A DNA stretch of 64,000 nt from Candidatus Poribacteria bacterium (GTDB lineage: Bacteria; Poribacteria; WGA-4E; WGA-3G): NCBI GenBank assembly GCA_022826805.1, contig JAJDUH010000008.1, positions 1-64,000 of the forward strand, written 5' to 3'. Below the pieces are notes generated by a model. That model was not told the DNA's origin. It was given only the letters and a program-made list of their open reading frames with translations, and did no database searches. The translations under genes and the position numbers were made by a program. Positions 1-8,009 of the stretch are shown one piece after another. Position 1 is the stretch's first letter. Each line of letters begins with the position of its first letter.

Positions 1-64
1 ATTGACGTAACAAGACTCTCAGGGTTTCAACACTTTCGGTAATCTCTGGCACTTTTTTATTCAT
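1..64 (-). CDS. N-terminal end of a probable IS630-type transposase (partial)
   Basis: An ATG at 62-64 on the minus strand opens a frame that runs off the window edge, giving 21 residues that begin MNKKVPEITESVETLRVLLR. A good ribosome binding site (AAAGGAG) lies about 10 bases upstream of this ATG. The short peptide resembles the start of IS630-family transposases and their helix-turn-helix relatives, where an ESxEELxxLL-type helix comes first. With only 21 residues the family call is tentative; the start codon and its binding site are clearer than the function. It diverges from purQ. Confidence 0.4.
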   Translation of the reverse strand, partial: MNKKVPEITESVETLRVLLRQ

Positions 65-221
65 TGAGGCTTCACTCCTTTGGAAATGAGGCAGCAGAGA
101 ATAACACATTTATGAGAAATATTCAATCAGATATGGTATTATAAACAAAAGGGCGATTAGCATTTGCCGCTCAACCCAACCTACGTCTACTGACTGGCAA
201 AAGGAGATTCACAGTTAGAAA

Positions 222-1025
222 ATGCTGAAACCAAAAGTCCTTATCTTACGAACTGCGGGAACTAACTGCGACGCAGAAACGGATGCTGCGTTCCAACTCG
301 CCGGTGCAGAGACTGCCTTAATTCATATCCAAAACCTCATATCTGAAAAAGTCGATCTAACTGACTATCAGATCCTCGCCATTCCTGGCGGTTTCTCCTA
401 CGGCGATGATATTTCAGCGGGCATTCTACTGGCAGTCGAAATGAAACACAAACTGACAGACGCTCTGAATAAGTTCGTTGCGGATGGCAAACTGATACTC
501 GGTATATGCAATGGATTTCAAGTCCTTGTGCGGACAGGTTTGCTGCCCGGGATAAATACATCTAACTGTAGCAGACCAGAAATGACACAGCGAACGACGC
601 TGGCAATGAATACCTCAGCAAAATTCGAGTGTCGATGGGTAAACTTGAAAAAAGAAGAGAGCACATGCGTCTTCACAGAAGGCATCACAGATCACATCTA
701 TCTCCCTGTCGCACATGCCGAGGGCCGGTTTACTGCCCCGTCAGATATGCTGGCAGAATTAGAATCAAACAAGCAGATTGTGTTTCGGTATGCTAAAAAT
801 CAATACCCCCACAATCCGAACGGCTCTGATGCTGATATTGCCGGTATCTGCGATCCAACAGGTCGGATCTTCGGATTAATGCCCCATCCGGAACGGTTTC
901 TGATGAAGTGGAACCACCCGCGCTGGACCCGACTCGCGGCGACAGAAAGGACAAGTTCCGAGGAAGGCGATGGACTTGCTATCTTCAGGAACGCCGTTAA
1001 TTACGTCAAATCGTATGTCAAATAA
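222..1025 (+). CDS. purQ: Phosphoribosylformylglycinamidine synthase, glutaminase subunit PurQ
   Basis: This is the class I glutamine amidotransferase subunit that frees ammonia from glutamine for the fourth step of de novo purine synthesis (FGAR to FGAM), working with PurL and PurS. The nucleophile elbow LGICNGFQ puts the catalytic cysteine at residue 96, and LMPHPERF supplies the His222/Glu224 pair. PGGFSYGDD near residue 55 is the family's oxyanion-region motif. At 267 residues it is slightly longer than the short PurQ type (about 225) that pairs with small PurL, so PurL and PurS should be separate genes, but neither is in this window. An AAGGAG lies at 201-206, unusually far (about 15 bases) from the ATG. 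The next gene overlaps its stop. Confidence 0.96.
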   Translation: MLKPKVLILRTAGTNCDAETDAAFQLAGAETALIHIQNLISEKVDLTDYQILAIPGGFSYGDDISAGILLAVEMKHKLTDALNKFVADGKLILGICNGFQVLVRTGLLPGINTSNCSRPEMTQRTTLAMNTSAKFECRWVNLKKEESTCVFTEGITDHIYLPVAHAEGRFTAPSDMLAELESNKQIVFRYAKNQYPHNPNGSDADIAGICDPTGRIFGLMPHPERFLMKWNHPRWTRLAATERTSSEEGDGLAIFRNAVNYVKSYVK

Positions 1026-1449
1026 ATTATATCGCCGCCTCCTTCCGTTCTATATGAAATTACCTGTCTTTTGGGCATTTATAGTAGTGTCTGTATTAGG
1101 GCAACTGCTTTGGGTGGTTGCTATCTCGCATGACGTACGTATTGACCTGCGATGGTCGAGTTTCGGATACGGTCTGGGAATTGGCTTGGGTTTTATGCAG
1201 GGGAAGTGGACGTCTCGACTATGGGATCAATCGTACATAAAGGTTTTAAGGCGGGAGATAACCTTCTGGGAAGCAAAAGGGGCTAAACTTTTAACTTTTT
1301 ACACCTGCTTTGCACTCGGTCTACCGATTCTCTTCCCCTTCCTCACTCGTTCACTTGATACGTTAGCAGGTATTCAGTCCTATGTGTTCGGTTTCATTGG
1401 TGCGATGAACGTAGCATTGCTGCTATGGGTTCGGCGTATGCCGAAATAA
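1015..1449 (+). CDS. Small multipass membrane protein, unknown function
   Basis: About 144 residues from the ATG that overlaps the last codons of purQ (an in-frame ATG at 970 would overlap purQ much more, so 1015 is preferred). Hydrophobic stretches suggest three or four membrane spans: one near residues 17-37 (FWAFIVVSVLGQLLWVVAI), a weak glycine-rich one (GYGLGIGLGF), and two near the C-terminus (LLTFYTCFALGLPILFPFL and SYVFGFIGAMNVALLLWV). The tail is basic (RRMPK). No family is recognised. The overlap with purQ and with the long form of the helicase gene suggests one transcript with translational coupling. Confidence 0.65.
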   Translation: MSNKLYRRLLPFYMKLPVFWAFIVVSVLGQLLWVVAISHDVRIDLRWSSFGYGLGIGLGFMQGKWTSRLWDQSYIKVLRREITFWEAKGAKLLTFYTCFALGLPILFPFLTRSLDTLAGIQSYVFGFIGAMNVALLLWVRRMPK

Positions 1450-1454
1450 AAAAT

Positions 1455-3182
1455 ATGAGACTCGACAGGAACCAAGAAAAAGCCGTTAACCACACAACAG
1501 GCCCCGCAATCGTCATCGCAGGACCCGGCAGCGGAAAAACGACAGTTGTAACGGCACGAATTTTAAACCTCATCCAGACACACAGTACCCCGCCCTCACA
1601 CATCCTTGCCATCGCTTTGAATAGAAAAGCCGTCGAAGAAATGGAGACACGAATCCTACGTGGACTTGTTTCATTAAAATCGATTGACAGGACCGAACGA
1701 GATCAAAAACCTAAAATCCGAACCCTCCACGCGTTCGGCAAAGATATTATCGTTGAAAACCATGAACGCGCAGGATTTAAGAAATCCCCTGAGATTTGGA
1801 CAGGACAGATTGAGAAAATCATTTCACAAGAACGAGAACAGATTCAGCAGGAAGCTGCCACTACCAGGGTAGCCATCTATAAAATTGAGAATCGAAAAAC
1901 CGGCAAATGTTATATCGGACAAACCACGAACCCAGATCGCCGTAAGCAGGAACATTTCAGGCATTCATCAAACGATAGACTTCGACAAGCAATCCGTTCC
2001 CAAGGTGAAACAGCGTTCCGTTTTGAAGTCTTGGAACGCGTTCCAGGACGAGATGCCAACCGTCGCGAAGCGCATTGGATTGCATGCTATAAGGAACGCA
2101 CCAGCGTATTCAATAGAGCAGATCCGTTGCGAGTGCGGTATAGTAACCAACTCCTTCTTGAGATGTTCTGCCAACACTTTGATATCCCCTATAAAGAACA
2201 CCTTGACAAAGATCCCGATTTCGAGAATCTCCAAACCCGTTTCAACGACATAAAAGAGACTATTATGCATGCAAAACGGCAAGTTGTCACAGGGGTGTTC
2301 GATCCAAAGACGCTTGACGATCGCGTGGTACAAGCATTTGCTGTGAAATACGAAACGCTCAAAACAGAGGCAAACGCCGTGGACTTTGAGGATATGATTA
2401 TCCATGCAGCACACCTGCTTGAAACCCACCCAGACCTTCAACAAAGTTACCGCGACAAATATCCTTACGTCCTCGTTGACGAGTTTCAAGATATCGCCCC
2501 CGCCGACTTCCGCTTAATTTCGCTCCTTTCAGAAAATATCTTCGCTGTCGGTGATGACGATCAAGCGATTTATAGCTTCCGTGGTGGCGACTCGAAGATT
2601 ATGCAGAGGTTTACCAACCGACGAGATGTAAAAAAATACAAGATCACGCGTAACTATCGTTCCACATCAACGATTGTTGAACACGCGAGAGCCTTGATTG
2701 AACGAAATGCACCCCGCATCCGCAAAAACCTCCGCGCCTACAATCCAGTCCAACAAGAGATAAAAATTATTGAAGCGACCCCTGAAACCGTAGAACCCAT
2801 TTTGCGACGTGAATTGGAAACACCACAAGAGATAGCTGTTTTGGCGCGAACCAACCATGAAACAGAACGGATTCAAGAAATACTCGCGAAGCACTCAATT
2901 TCTCCCGAAGTAACAACGATCCACAAAGCGAAAGGACGAGAATGGGAAAAGGTGATTCTCATTCACAACACACTGGATCGGCGTTTTCCGCGTAGAAACA
3001 GCGAGATGTTAGAGGAACGGCGGATTTTTTATGTCGCTGTGACGCGTGCCAAATCAGAGTTAGTTGTGCTTGGCGGAAGATGTCCGTTCGTGCCAGAATT
3101 CGAGAATATCCCCAAAAATTTCGGGTATTATATCCGAAAGTCCGGATATTGGTGGGCGCGCCAGAAATTGAAAAGCAAGTGA
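1455..3182 (+). CDS. UvrD/Rep-type superfamily 1 helicase with an inserted GIY-YIG nuclease domain
   Basis: A 575-residue SF1A DNA helicase in which a GIY-YIG endonuclease domain interrupts the first helicase domain. Helicase motifs appear in order: Q-type start (MRLDRNQEKAV), Walker A GPGSGKTT near residues 23-30, DEFQD near 342-346, GDDDQAIYSFRGG near 366-378, ITRNYRST near 397-404, TTIHKAKGREWE near 487-498 and YVAVTRAKS near 526-534. Between Walker A and DEFQD, residues about 138-220 read AIYKIENRKTGKCYIGQT, then DRRKQEH, REAHWI and FNR: the GIY, YIG, Arg, Glu and Asn signature of GIY-YIG nucleases. The protein is shorter than typical UvrD (about 700), so accessory subdomains are reduced. 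An in-frame ATG at 1425 would add ten residues; 1455 gives the usual helicase N-terminus. Repair or defence roles are both possible. Confidence 0.9.
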   Translation: MRLDRNQEKAVNHTTGPAIVIAGPGSGKTTVVTARILNLIQTHSTPPSHILAIALNRKAVEEMETRILRGLVSLKSIDRTERDQKPKIRTLHAFGKDIIVENHERAGFKKSPEIWTGQIEKIISQEREQIQQEAATTRVAIYKIENRKTGKCYIGQTTNPDRRKQEHFRHSSNDRLRQAIRSQGETAFRFEVLERVPGRDANRREAHWIACYKERTSVFNRADPLRVRYSNQLLLEMFCQHFDIPYKEHLDKDPDFENLQTRFNDIKETIMHAKRQVVTGVFDPKTLDDRVVQAFAVKYETLKTEANAVDFEDMIIHAAHLLETHPDLQQSYRDKYPYVLVDEFQDIAPADFRLISLLSENIFAVGDDDQAIYSFRGGDSKIMQRFTNRRDVKKYKITRNYRSTSTIVEHARALIERNAPRIRKNLRAYNPVQQEIKIIEATPETVEPILRRELETPQEIAVLARTNHETERIQEILAKHSISPEVTTIHKAKGREWEKVILIHNTLDRRFPRRNSEMLEERRIFYVAVTRAKSELVVLGGRCPFVPEFENIPKNFGYYIRKSGYWWARQKLKSK

Positions 3183-3207
3183 CGCAAAATAGGAATTGTG
3201 GTATAAT
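3179..3207 (+). promoter_or_regulatory. Candidate sigma70 promoter for the small coiled-coil protein
   Basis: GTGACG (-35, four of six) and TATAAT (-10, perfect, 3202-3207) are separated by 17 bases and lie about 55 bases before the ATG at 3263. It overlaps the end of the helicase gene. Confidence 0.5.
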
Positions 3208-3262
3208 TTACTATAGACCCGTTTGGATTGATATAACTTATAAAAAACAAAGGAAAAAGAAA

Positions 3263-3541
3263 ATGACAAACGAAGAACTTTATCAACTCATGAAAGACGG
3301 TTTTGAACACGTCAATCAACGTTTTAATGAAGTGAATCAACGTTTTAATGAAGTTAATCAGCGTATAGATAGGGTTGACACCCGTTTAGATGGGATGGAC
3401 TCTCGGCTCCGGACTGTTGAGAACGGTATATCGGAACTCAAAGGTAAGCAGAGTGCAATTGCAGGGGTTCGGGGGTGGATTGTCACTGCATGTGCCGTTG
3501 GTGCCTTGGTTATTTCCATTGTTGTCGCTATTTTCAAATAG
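3263..3541 (+). CDS. Small coiled-coil protein with one C-terminal membrane anchor
   Basis: 92 residues starting MTNEELYQLMKDGFEHV, with an AAAGGAAAAAG ribosome binding site. Residues about 17-34 contain tandem seven-residue units (VNQRFNE, VNQRFNE, VNQRIDR) that continue into a longer heptad coiled coil to about residue 62. A single hydrophobic segment (WIVTACAVGALVISIVVAIF) ends the protein, so it is probably a tail-anchored membrane protein that oligomerises through the coil. The repeat is also visible as 21-base direct repeats at about 3311-3362. The family resembles the small phage-like or t-SNARE-like coiled-coil proteins found widely in bacteria; no function can be given. Its own promoter lies at the end of the helicase gene. 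Confidence 0.72.
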   Translation: MTNEELYQLMKDGFEHVNQRFNEVNQRFNEVNQRIDRVDTRLDGMDSRLRTVENGISELKGKQSAIAGVRGWIVTACAVGALVISIVVAIFK

Positions 3542-3980
3542 ATATGCAATTTCCTTGTGGTTTACTACACTTGGTACACTGATAAAGAGGTTACGCGTAA
3601 CTATCAATCTTCTTCAACCATAGAAAATCCCACTAAAGAACCCCCAAATCACACCACTACACGTTCTAATCCTACTATCTTTATGTCGGATGCGAATTCA
3701 AAAAAATCAAATTCTTATTTCGGTTTAATGCAATTACTCTTACAGAAAAACTACATGTCCCTATTGACCATAGCTATTTATGGCAAGTTTTAGAATTACC
3801 TATACATTGTGAGTGGGTGAGGTTAGAAACCTCGTCAGCTCTTGAGTGTCCATTTAATTTTAGACTTTACTATAAATGACCCTACCTATTGACTTTTGAA
3901 TGTGGTTTGTTGTAAGATAAAATGTAATTCTAACGGGTTTTGACAGATTCAGTACATCTCAGTAAGAAGGAGATAGATCG
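3542..3980. other. Intergenic stretch with a degenerate palindromic repeat
   Basis: No convincing gene. A frame without a start codon runs from about 3673 to 3879 and reads protein-like in part (LTEKLHVPIDHSYLWQVLEL), so a decayed gene is possible but not identified. The end, about 3786-3879, matches the dispersed palindrome family described at 47999: TTTTAGAATTAC on the left, a GAGGTTAGAAACCTCG core, and GACTTTACTATAAA on the right. Confidence 0.5.
3889..3918 (+). promoter_or_regulatory. Candidate sigma70 promoter for the VOC/PhyH genes
   Basis: TTGACT (3889-3894) and TAAGAT (3913-3918) are spaced 18 bases apart, 62 bases before the ATG at 3981. Confidence 0.42.
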
Positions 3981-4385
3981 ATGGCATTTTTGAGACATAT
4001 TGCGCTCCGGACGAAGGATATGGAAACCTCCCGCCGTTTTTATGAAACGATCGGTTTTGAGTTTGTTGGGTACCGAGGTCGCGGCGGCCTGGATCTCTCG
4101 GACGGCACTTTGAATATGACAATCCTCCAATATAACGGTGAAGAACGTCCCCCCTTTGAGGAAGGGACAGAGTTTATCCACTTCGGCATAATTGTTGAGG
4201 ATTTGGGGAGTATTTATAACACGCTTCGCGATGGCGGTTTTGAGTTGATTATGGATAATGTGAAGAAGGGTGATGAAATTGGCGATGACAAACCGCCGGA
4301 ACGCTCTTTCAAGGTTGCGGATCCAGATGGAAACGTTGTGGATATTACATGTGCAACCGATGAGTGGCGGGGTGTGACAGTTTGA
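3981..4385 (+). CDS. VOC (glyoxalase/bleomycin-resistance fold) family protein
   Basis: 134 residues forming a single vicinal-oxygen-chelate unit. The start has a strong AGAAGGAGAT ribosome binding site. Two beta-alpha-beta-beta-beta halves are visible: residues 1-50 begin FLRHIALRTKDMETSRRFYETIGF, and residues 63-125 begin TEFIHFGIIVEDL and end in FKVADPDGNVVDI. Candidate metal ligands are His6, His67 and Asp121; the usual last ligand is Glu, so the Asp is a small departure. Members include glyoxalase I, ring-cleaving dioxygenases and fosfomycin/bleomycin-resistance proteins, and the substrate cannot be read from sequence. The following dioxygenase gene starts within 21 bases of its stop, suggesting one transcript. 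Confidence 0.85.
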   Translation: MAFLRHIALRTKDMETSRRFYETIGFEFVGYRGRGGLDLSDGTLNMTILQYNGEERPPFEEGTEFIHFGIIVEDLGSIYNTLRDGGFELIMDNVKKGDEIGDDKPPERSFKVADPDGNVVDITCATDEWRGVTV

Positions 4386-4405
4386 CTGTTGCATTGGTAA
4401 ATACA

Positions 4406-5236
4406 ATGACCTTTCAATTTCAAGATTCCATGGTCAATGCGTATCTCTCGCAAGGGTATATGATTTTTCGTGGGATTGTTCCGCCTTCTTTGCTTGCTGA
4501 TTTGCGTCACGAGGCAGAAAAAGCACGCGATTTGGCGCACAAACTCAACGGACCCCAGACCCAACGAATTCAACCTCTATCCAATTATGGTGATGAATTA
4601 AACCTTCAGCCTTTTTATGACTATACTGAGTTGCCAGAACTTCGGGATGCCATTGAGAAATTGCTTGGCGATAACTACACGCATGGTCATGTCGATATCA
4701 TGGGTTTACTCGTTGAACCGCTTGAGCATCCGTGGCATATTGGATGGCATCGAGATGGTGTTGTAGAGGTGCCGCCCGAGGCGCGTGATGAGATCGTCAA
4801 CGCAAAATTGGCGGAGGTCTGGTACGACTTGCGGCATTTCAATCAGGTCAACTGTGCGATTTACGCCGATTCGTGTACGTGGTTTGTTCCCGGAAGCCAT
4901 CTTCGTCAATGGGATATGCCCGGTGAGGAACAGTCTACAGGCGATCCAAAACTTCGGAAACCCACAGAAGGGCAATCCAATGCGGAAGCCGAACACTACT
5001 GTTTAGAGCACTGCCGACAGTTTCCCGGAGCGGTTCAGGTGCATCTGGGTCCGGGAGACTTTATGGTTTACCGGAACCTTGCGTGGCACACCGGAAACTA
5101 CATAACCTATCAACCGCGTGCGACGATTCACGATGTTGTTCGGTATGAAGGAAAGAAGGACTGGACAGATTGGCAGCAGACTAAACTGGATGCTGTCCAG
5201 CGAATGAAGGAGAAATCGCCAAGAAGGCACAGTTAA
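4406..5236 (+). CDS. Phytanoyl-CoA dioxygenase (PhyH) family protein
   Basis: A cupin-fold Fe(II)/2-oxoglutarate-dependent oxygenase of about 276 residues. The opening MVNAYLSQGYMIFRGIVPPSLLADLRHE is the usual PhyH start. The iron triad is WHRDG (His and Asp two apart, residues about 115 and 117) and the distal LAWHTG His about 110 residues later; the Arg in YQPRATI ten residues on is placed to bind 2-oxoglutarate. FVPGSH marks the family's central strand. Starts at 4364 and 4430 are possible; 4406 keeps the normal N-terminus with little overlap. The family hydroxylates varied small molecules, so the substrate is unknown. The family is abundant in sponge-associated bacteria, which is part of the taxonomic argument. 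Confidence 0.88.
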   Translation: MTFQFQDSMVNAYLSQGYMIFRGIVPPSLLADLRHEAEKARDLAHKLNGPQTQRIQPLSNYGDELNLQPFYDYTELPELRDAIEKLLGDNYTHGHVDIMGLLVEPLEHPWHIGWHRDGVVEVPPEARDEIVNAKLAEVWYDLRHFNQVNCAIYADSCTWFVPGSHLRQWDMPGEEQSTGDPKLRKPTEGQSNAEAEHYCLEHCRQFPGAVQVHLGPGDFMVYRNLAWHTGNYITYQPRATIHDVVRYEGKKDWTDWQQTKLDAVQRMKEKSPRRHS

Positions 5237-5263
5237 ATACCACCCAATTTCCACTTTTTTCAA

Positions 5264-5291
5264 TTGACACAATATATCAGATGTGTATAAT
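5264..5291 (+). promoter_or_regulatory. Strong sigma70-like promoter for the amidohydrolase-Rieske operon
   Basis: TTGACA (5264-5269) and TATAAT (5286-5291), both perfect, with a 16-base spacer. The amidohydrolase ATG follows 47 bases later. It is the clearest promoter in the window. Confidence 0.75.
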
Positions 5292-5337
5292 TTCCTAAAA
5301 TTGGATGTTTATTCTTGCCCACAAGGAGATGCTGAAA

Positions 5338-6504
5338 ATGAGTCAAATTGGATCGAGACCCGTTACTGCTCCGGGTCGGACCGCTAAACCGAAAAACGGC
5401 ATCGCTATCGTTGATTGTGATGTTCACCATAATTTTCGCCACCCTACGCAACTGTTGCCCTACCTATCGAAGTTTTATCAGGAACACCTCCTCGACCAGG
5501 GGTTGCACCTTGGTGGATATCCCAATATCCCGATTCGGAGCAATCGTGTAGATCTCAAAGGTAGAATCGATGAAGCCATCGAATCGACACCCAAGAATAC
5601 TGGTGGTGATCCGAGAGATTTCAACTTCACATTAGAATTCATGCAGGAAGAACTCCTGGATGTTTGGGATATAGACGTTGCCGTGCTGACAGGGCCACCT
5701 GTATTCTACGGATATTCTGGGCTCCCGGATGTTGATTGGGCCGCTGCCCTCTGTCGGGCTTTTAATGACTGGACAATTGAACATTGGCTTGATAAGGACG
5801 AACGCGTTGTTAACGCCATTCTTATCTCTCCATCGGATCCACCTCAAGCTGTTGAAGAGATTAACAGACTTGCAGATCGCAAGGATACTGTTGCAGTTAT
5901 GGTGCCGATGGGAACGAGCCGTCCCTTTGGTAACCGTTTTTATCATCCTATATGGGAGGCGTGCGAAGCGCACGGACTGCCTGTGATATCGCATATCGGC
6001 GGCGGTGGTGGTGCAAACCGAAACGTACCAACACCGGTTGGACATCCATCATATTACATGGAAAGTCGGATGAGTCGTCCGTATGTCGCCAGCACACAAG
6101 CGACATCTCTGATCATCGAAGGGGTCTTTGAAAAGTTTCCTAATCTCAAGTTCGCGCTTATTGAAGTCCAACAGATGTGGGCGGTGCCGGTAATGTGGCA
6201 TCTGGATACCGACTGGAAAGCATTGCGCGACCAGACACCGTGGCTCAAACGCCTGCCAAGCGAGTACTTCCGCGAACACATCCGAATCGGTTCACAACCG
6301 ATGCACGAGACTGAAAAACCGGAACAGATGTATCAGATGTTAGAAATGATACACGCCGATGAGACATTGATATTTTGTTCAGATTTCCCTCACTTCGACT
6401 GGAACGATCCGGTGACTGTTTTGCCTAAACTTCCCGACGATGTGAAACATCGCATTTTTGCACAAAACGCGTTGGATATCCTTCGGATGGAGGATAAGTC
6501 GTAA
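5338..6504 (+). CDS. Amidohydrolase-2 family metal-dependent hydrolase or decarboxylase
   Basis: 388 residues from the ATG placed 9 bases after AGGAG; an upstream in-frame ATG at 5305 has no such spacing. The ACMSD-like TIM-barrel fold is shown by VDCDVHH near residue 25 (first strand metal site), LPVISHIGGGG mid-protein (metal His), ALIEVQQMW, and CSDFPHFDWNDP near the C-terminus, which carries the last-strand Asp. Relatives decarboxylate or hydrolyse aromatic and amide substrates. The Rieske protein gene overlaps its stop by one base (TAATG), so the two products are made together. A linked role in aromatic or ether-type substrate turnover is plausible but not proved. Confidence 0.88.
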   Translation: MSQIGSRPVTAPGRTAKPKNGIAIVDCDVHHNFRHPTQLLPYLSKFYQEHLLDQGLHLGGYPNIPIRSNRVDLKGRIDEAIESTPKNTGGDPRDFNFTLEFMQEELLDVWDIDVAVLTGPPVFYGYSGLPDVDWAAALCRAFNDWTIEHWLDKDERVVNAILISPSDPPQAVEEINRLADRKDTVAVMVPMGTSRPFGNRFYHPIWEACEAHGLPVISHIGGGGGANRNVPTPVGHPSYYMESRMSRPYVASTQATSLIIEGVFEKFPNLKFALIEVQQMWAVPVMWHLDTDWKALRDQTPWLKRLPSEYFREHIRIGSQPMHETEKPEQMYQMLEMIHADETLIFCSDFPHFDWNDPVTVLPKLPDDVKHRIFAQNALDILRMEDKS

Positions 6505-6881
6505 TGGCACGTGTTGTCGTCGGAAAAGTGTCGGAGATCCCACCTGGGAAACGCAAGATTATTGTCCCATTCCGTGGCAAAGCGGGTATCGGGGTCTTTA
6601 ATATCAATGGTAAGTTTTATGCCGTTCGTAACATCTGTCCACACAAGCGAGGCCCTCTATGTACCGGCAAACTTACTGGTAGATTCGCTGCCGATGCGCC
6701 GCCTTCTATTCATGGTGCAACGCTTTCTGTTGATGGTTTAGGTGAGATCCTTCGTTGTCCTTGGCATCAATGGAGTTTTGACATCTCTACTGGGCAATGT
6801 CTCGTTGATGATACATTGCGGGTAGCAACTTACTCGGTCAAGGTTGAAGGCGATGATGTTGTCGTAGAATACGACGGCTAA
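6504..6881 (+). CDS. Rieske [2Fe-2S] protein, small ferredoxin type
   Basis: 125 residues comprising one Rieske domain. The cluster ligands are in NICPHKRGPLC (Cys-x-His) near residues 46-55 and LRCPWHQWSFD (Cys-x-x-His) near 90-99. There is no catalytic dioxygenase domain and no transmembrane anchor, so it resembles the ferredoxin component of oxygenases or the small subunit of nitrite reductases. A 30-residue insertion (about 56-88) separates the two ligand pairs, longer than in NdoA-type ferredoxins. It is translationally coupled to the amidohydrolase; an oxygenase partner is not adjacent, so the electron acceptor is unknown. Confidence 0.9.
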   Translation: MARVVVGKVSEIPPGKRKIIVPFRGKAGIGVFNINGKFYAVRNICPHKRGPLCTGKLTGRFAADAPPSIHGATLSVDGLGEILRCPWHQWSFDISTGQCLVDDTLRVATYSVKVEGDDVVVEYDG

Positions 6882-7116
6882 GGCGATTGAGGTGATTCAT
6901 AAATCGGTAATATATAGTGTCAACTGTCTGAATCAAGATCAGAGGATTCACAGAATAGCGTTTCTGTATCTTGGTTGAAAATCGTTCTTCATTGCTTATT
7001 GAGTTACTTTCTTAACTTCATTTAGATTTCAGTCTTTGTGGGGCATGCCCTGTTAGATGATGTCTGGCAGCTCGCAAACCTACAGTTTGCAGTACAAAAA
7101 CGCAACGGAGGACAAA

Positions 7117-7890
7117 ATGATTAGCAGAACTTGTGGACAAACGTTTGTTTTAGCCATTATAGCGACTGTTTTAATGGCTATAAACGTAGCTCAAGCTCGA
7201 CAAGCTGTTACCGATGGATTGGTGAGTTATTGGTCGTTTAATAAAGATTCAGTCACTGGTAAAACAGTTGCAGACATTTTTGGCACTAACGATGGAACGA
7301 TGGATGGGAATGTCGAGGTAGTTGACGGTAAAGTCGGTGAGGCACTCAAGTTTACTGGTGGCCATGTTGATTGTGGAGCAAGTAAGGATTTAACCGAGAT
7401 CGGTGATCAGCTGACCTTAGAAATGTGGATAAAGCCCGAAAAAGCTGGTTGGGGGATTTTCGCAGGTATATCAAGGTCAGCAAATAATTCTTATGTAGTT
7501 GCGTGGTCAGACCAAACTCGTATTGACTTTAATATCTGGAACGGTGTCTTAGAGACCTGGCCTTTTCACAGCTTGGCACAGCCTGATTTAGATAAATGGC
7601 ATCATGTCGCAGGCGTATACGACGGCTCTAAAGCCATAATTTATATCAATGGTGAAGAGGATAGTAATAAAAAATTTGAAGGCGATCTTAAGCATAATGG
7701 AGAGAATTTTTGGATGGGCGCGCGAAAATCGGATGGACTTCCTTACAACGGTCTTCTTGACGAACTACGCCTCTATAACCGCGGTTTAAGCCAAGTGGAG
7801 ATTGAACAGAACTTTGAGGCGGAAGGACTCGCTGTGGAGCCTACCCAGAAATTGGCACTCACTTGGGGAAGCCTAAAAGGATCAAGGTAA
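7117..7890 (+). CDS. Secreted LamG-domain (concanavalin A-like) protein
   Basis: 257 residues from the ATG behind AACGGAGGACAAA. Residues 1-27 form a signal peptide ending in AQA. The rest is one LamG/concanavalin-like lectin domain: GLVSYWSFNKDSVTGKTVAD, GGHVDCG, LTLEMWIKP, WHHVAGVYDG, IYINGE and LDELRLYNRGLSQVEI are the successive strands typical of LamG_3. The protein ends in QKLALTWGSLKGSR, a tail shared with the LamG protein at 24087 (EKLSVVWGALKTEW). It probably binds glycans at the cell surface or outside the cell. The 235-base space before it carries repeat-like sequence (CTGAATCAAGATCAG and a following GATTCACAGAATAGCG) but no gene. Confidence 0.86.
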   Translation: MISRTCGQTFVLAIIATVLMAINVAQARQAVTDGLVSYWSFNKDSVTGKTVADIFGTNDGTMDGNVEVVDGKVGEALKFTGGHVDCGASKDLTEIGDQLTLEMWIKPEKAGWGIFAGISRSANNSYVVAWSDQTRIDFNIWNGVLETWPFHSLAQPDLDKWHHVAGVYDGSKAIIYINGEEDSNKKFEGDLKHNGENFWMGARKSDGLPYNGLLDELRLYNRGLSQVEIEQNFEAEGLAVEPTQKLALTWGSLKGSR

Positions 7891-7938
7891 GACTGAGTTT
7901 GTAGAAAGGTGTCAACTCGTTCAATTGAATATACCGAC

Positions 7939-7962
7939 GTGCGATAAATCGCACTACTACAA
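7939..7962. repeat. Hairpin-TACTACAA dispersed repeat
   Basis: GTGCGATAAATCGCAC followed by TACTACAA. The first part is a palindrome (GTGCGA and TCGCAC stems). The same design with different stem bases (GGGCAATGAATTGCCC then TACTACAA) occurs at about 12350, so the stem covaries while the tail is fixed. Confidence 0.6.
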
Positions 7963-8009
7963 GCAGAGCAGTTTACAGTAGGGTGTTTTATTGCCTGTCA
8001 ATATACATA

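Noticed and set aside
3673..3879. Possible decayed gene before the VOC gene
   Set aside because: It has no start codon, no recognised family, and its end merges with a dispersed repeat.
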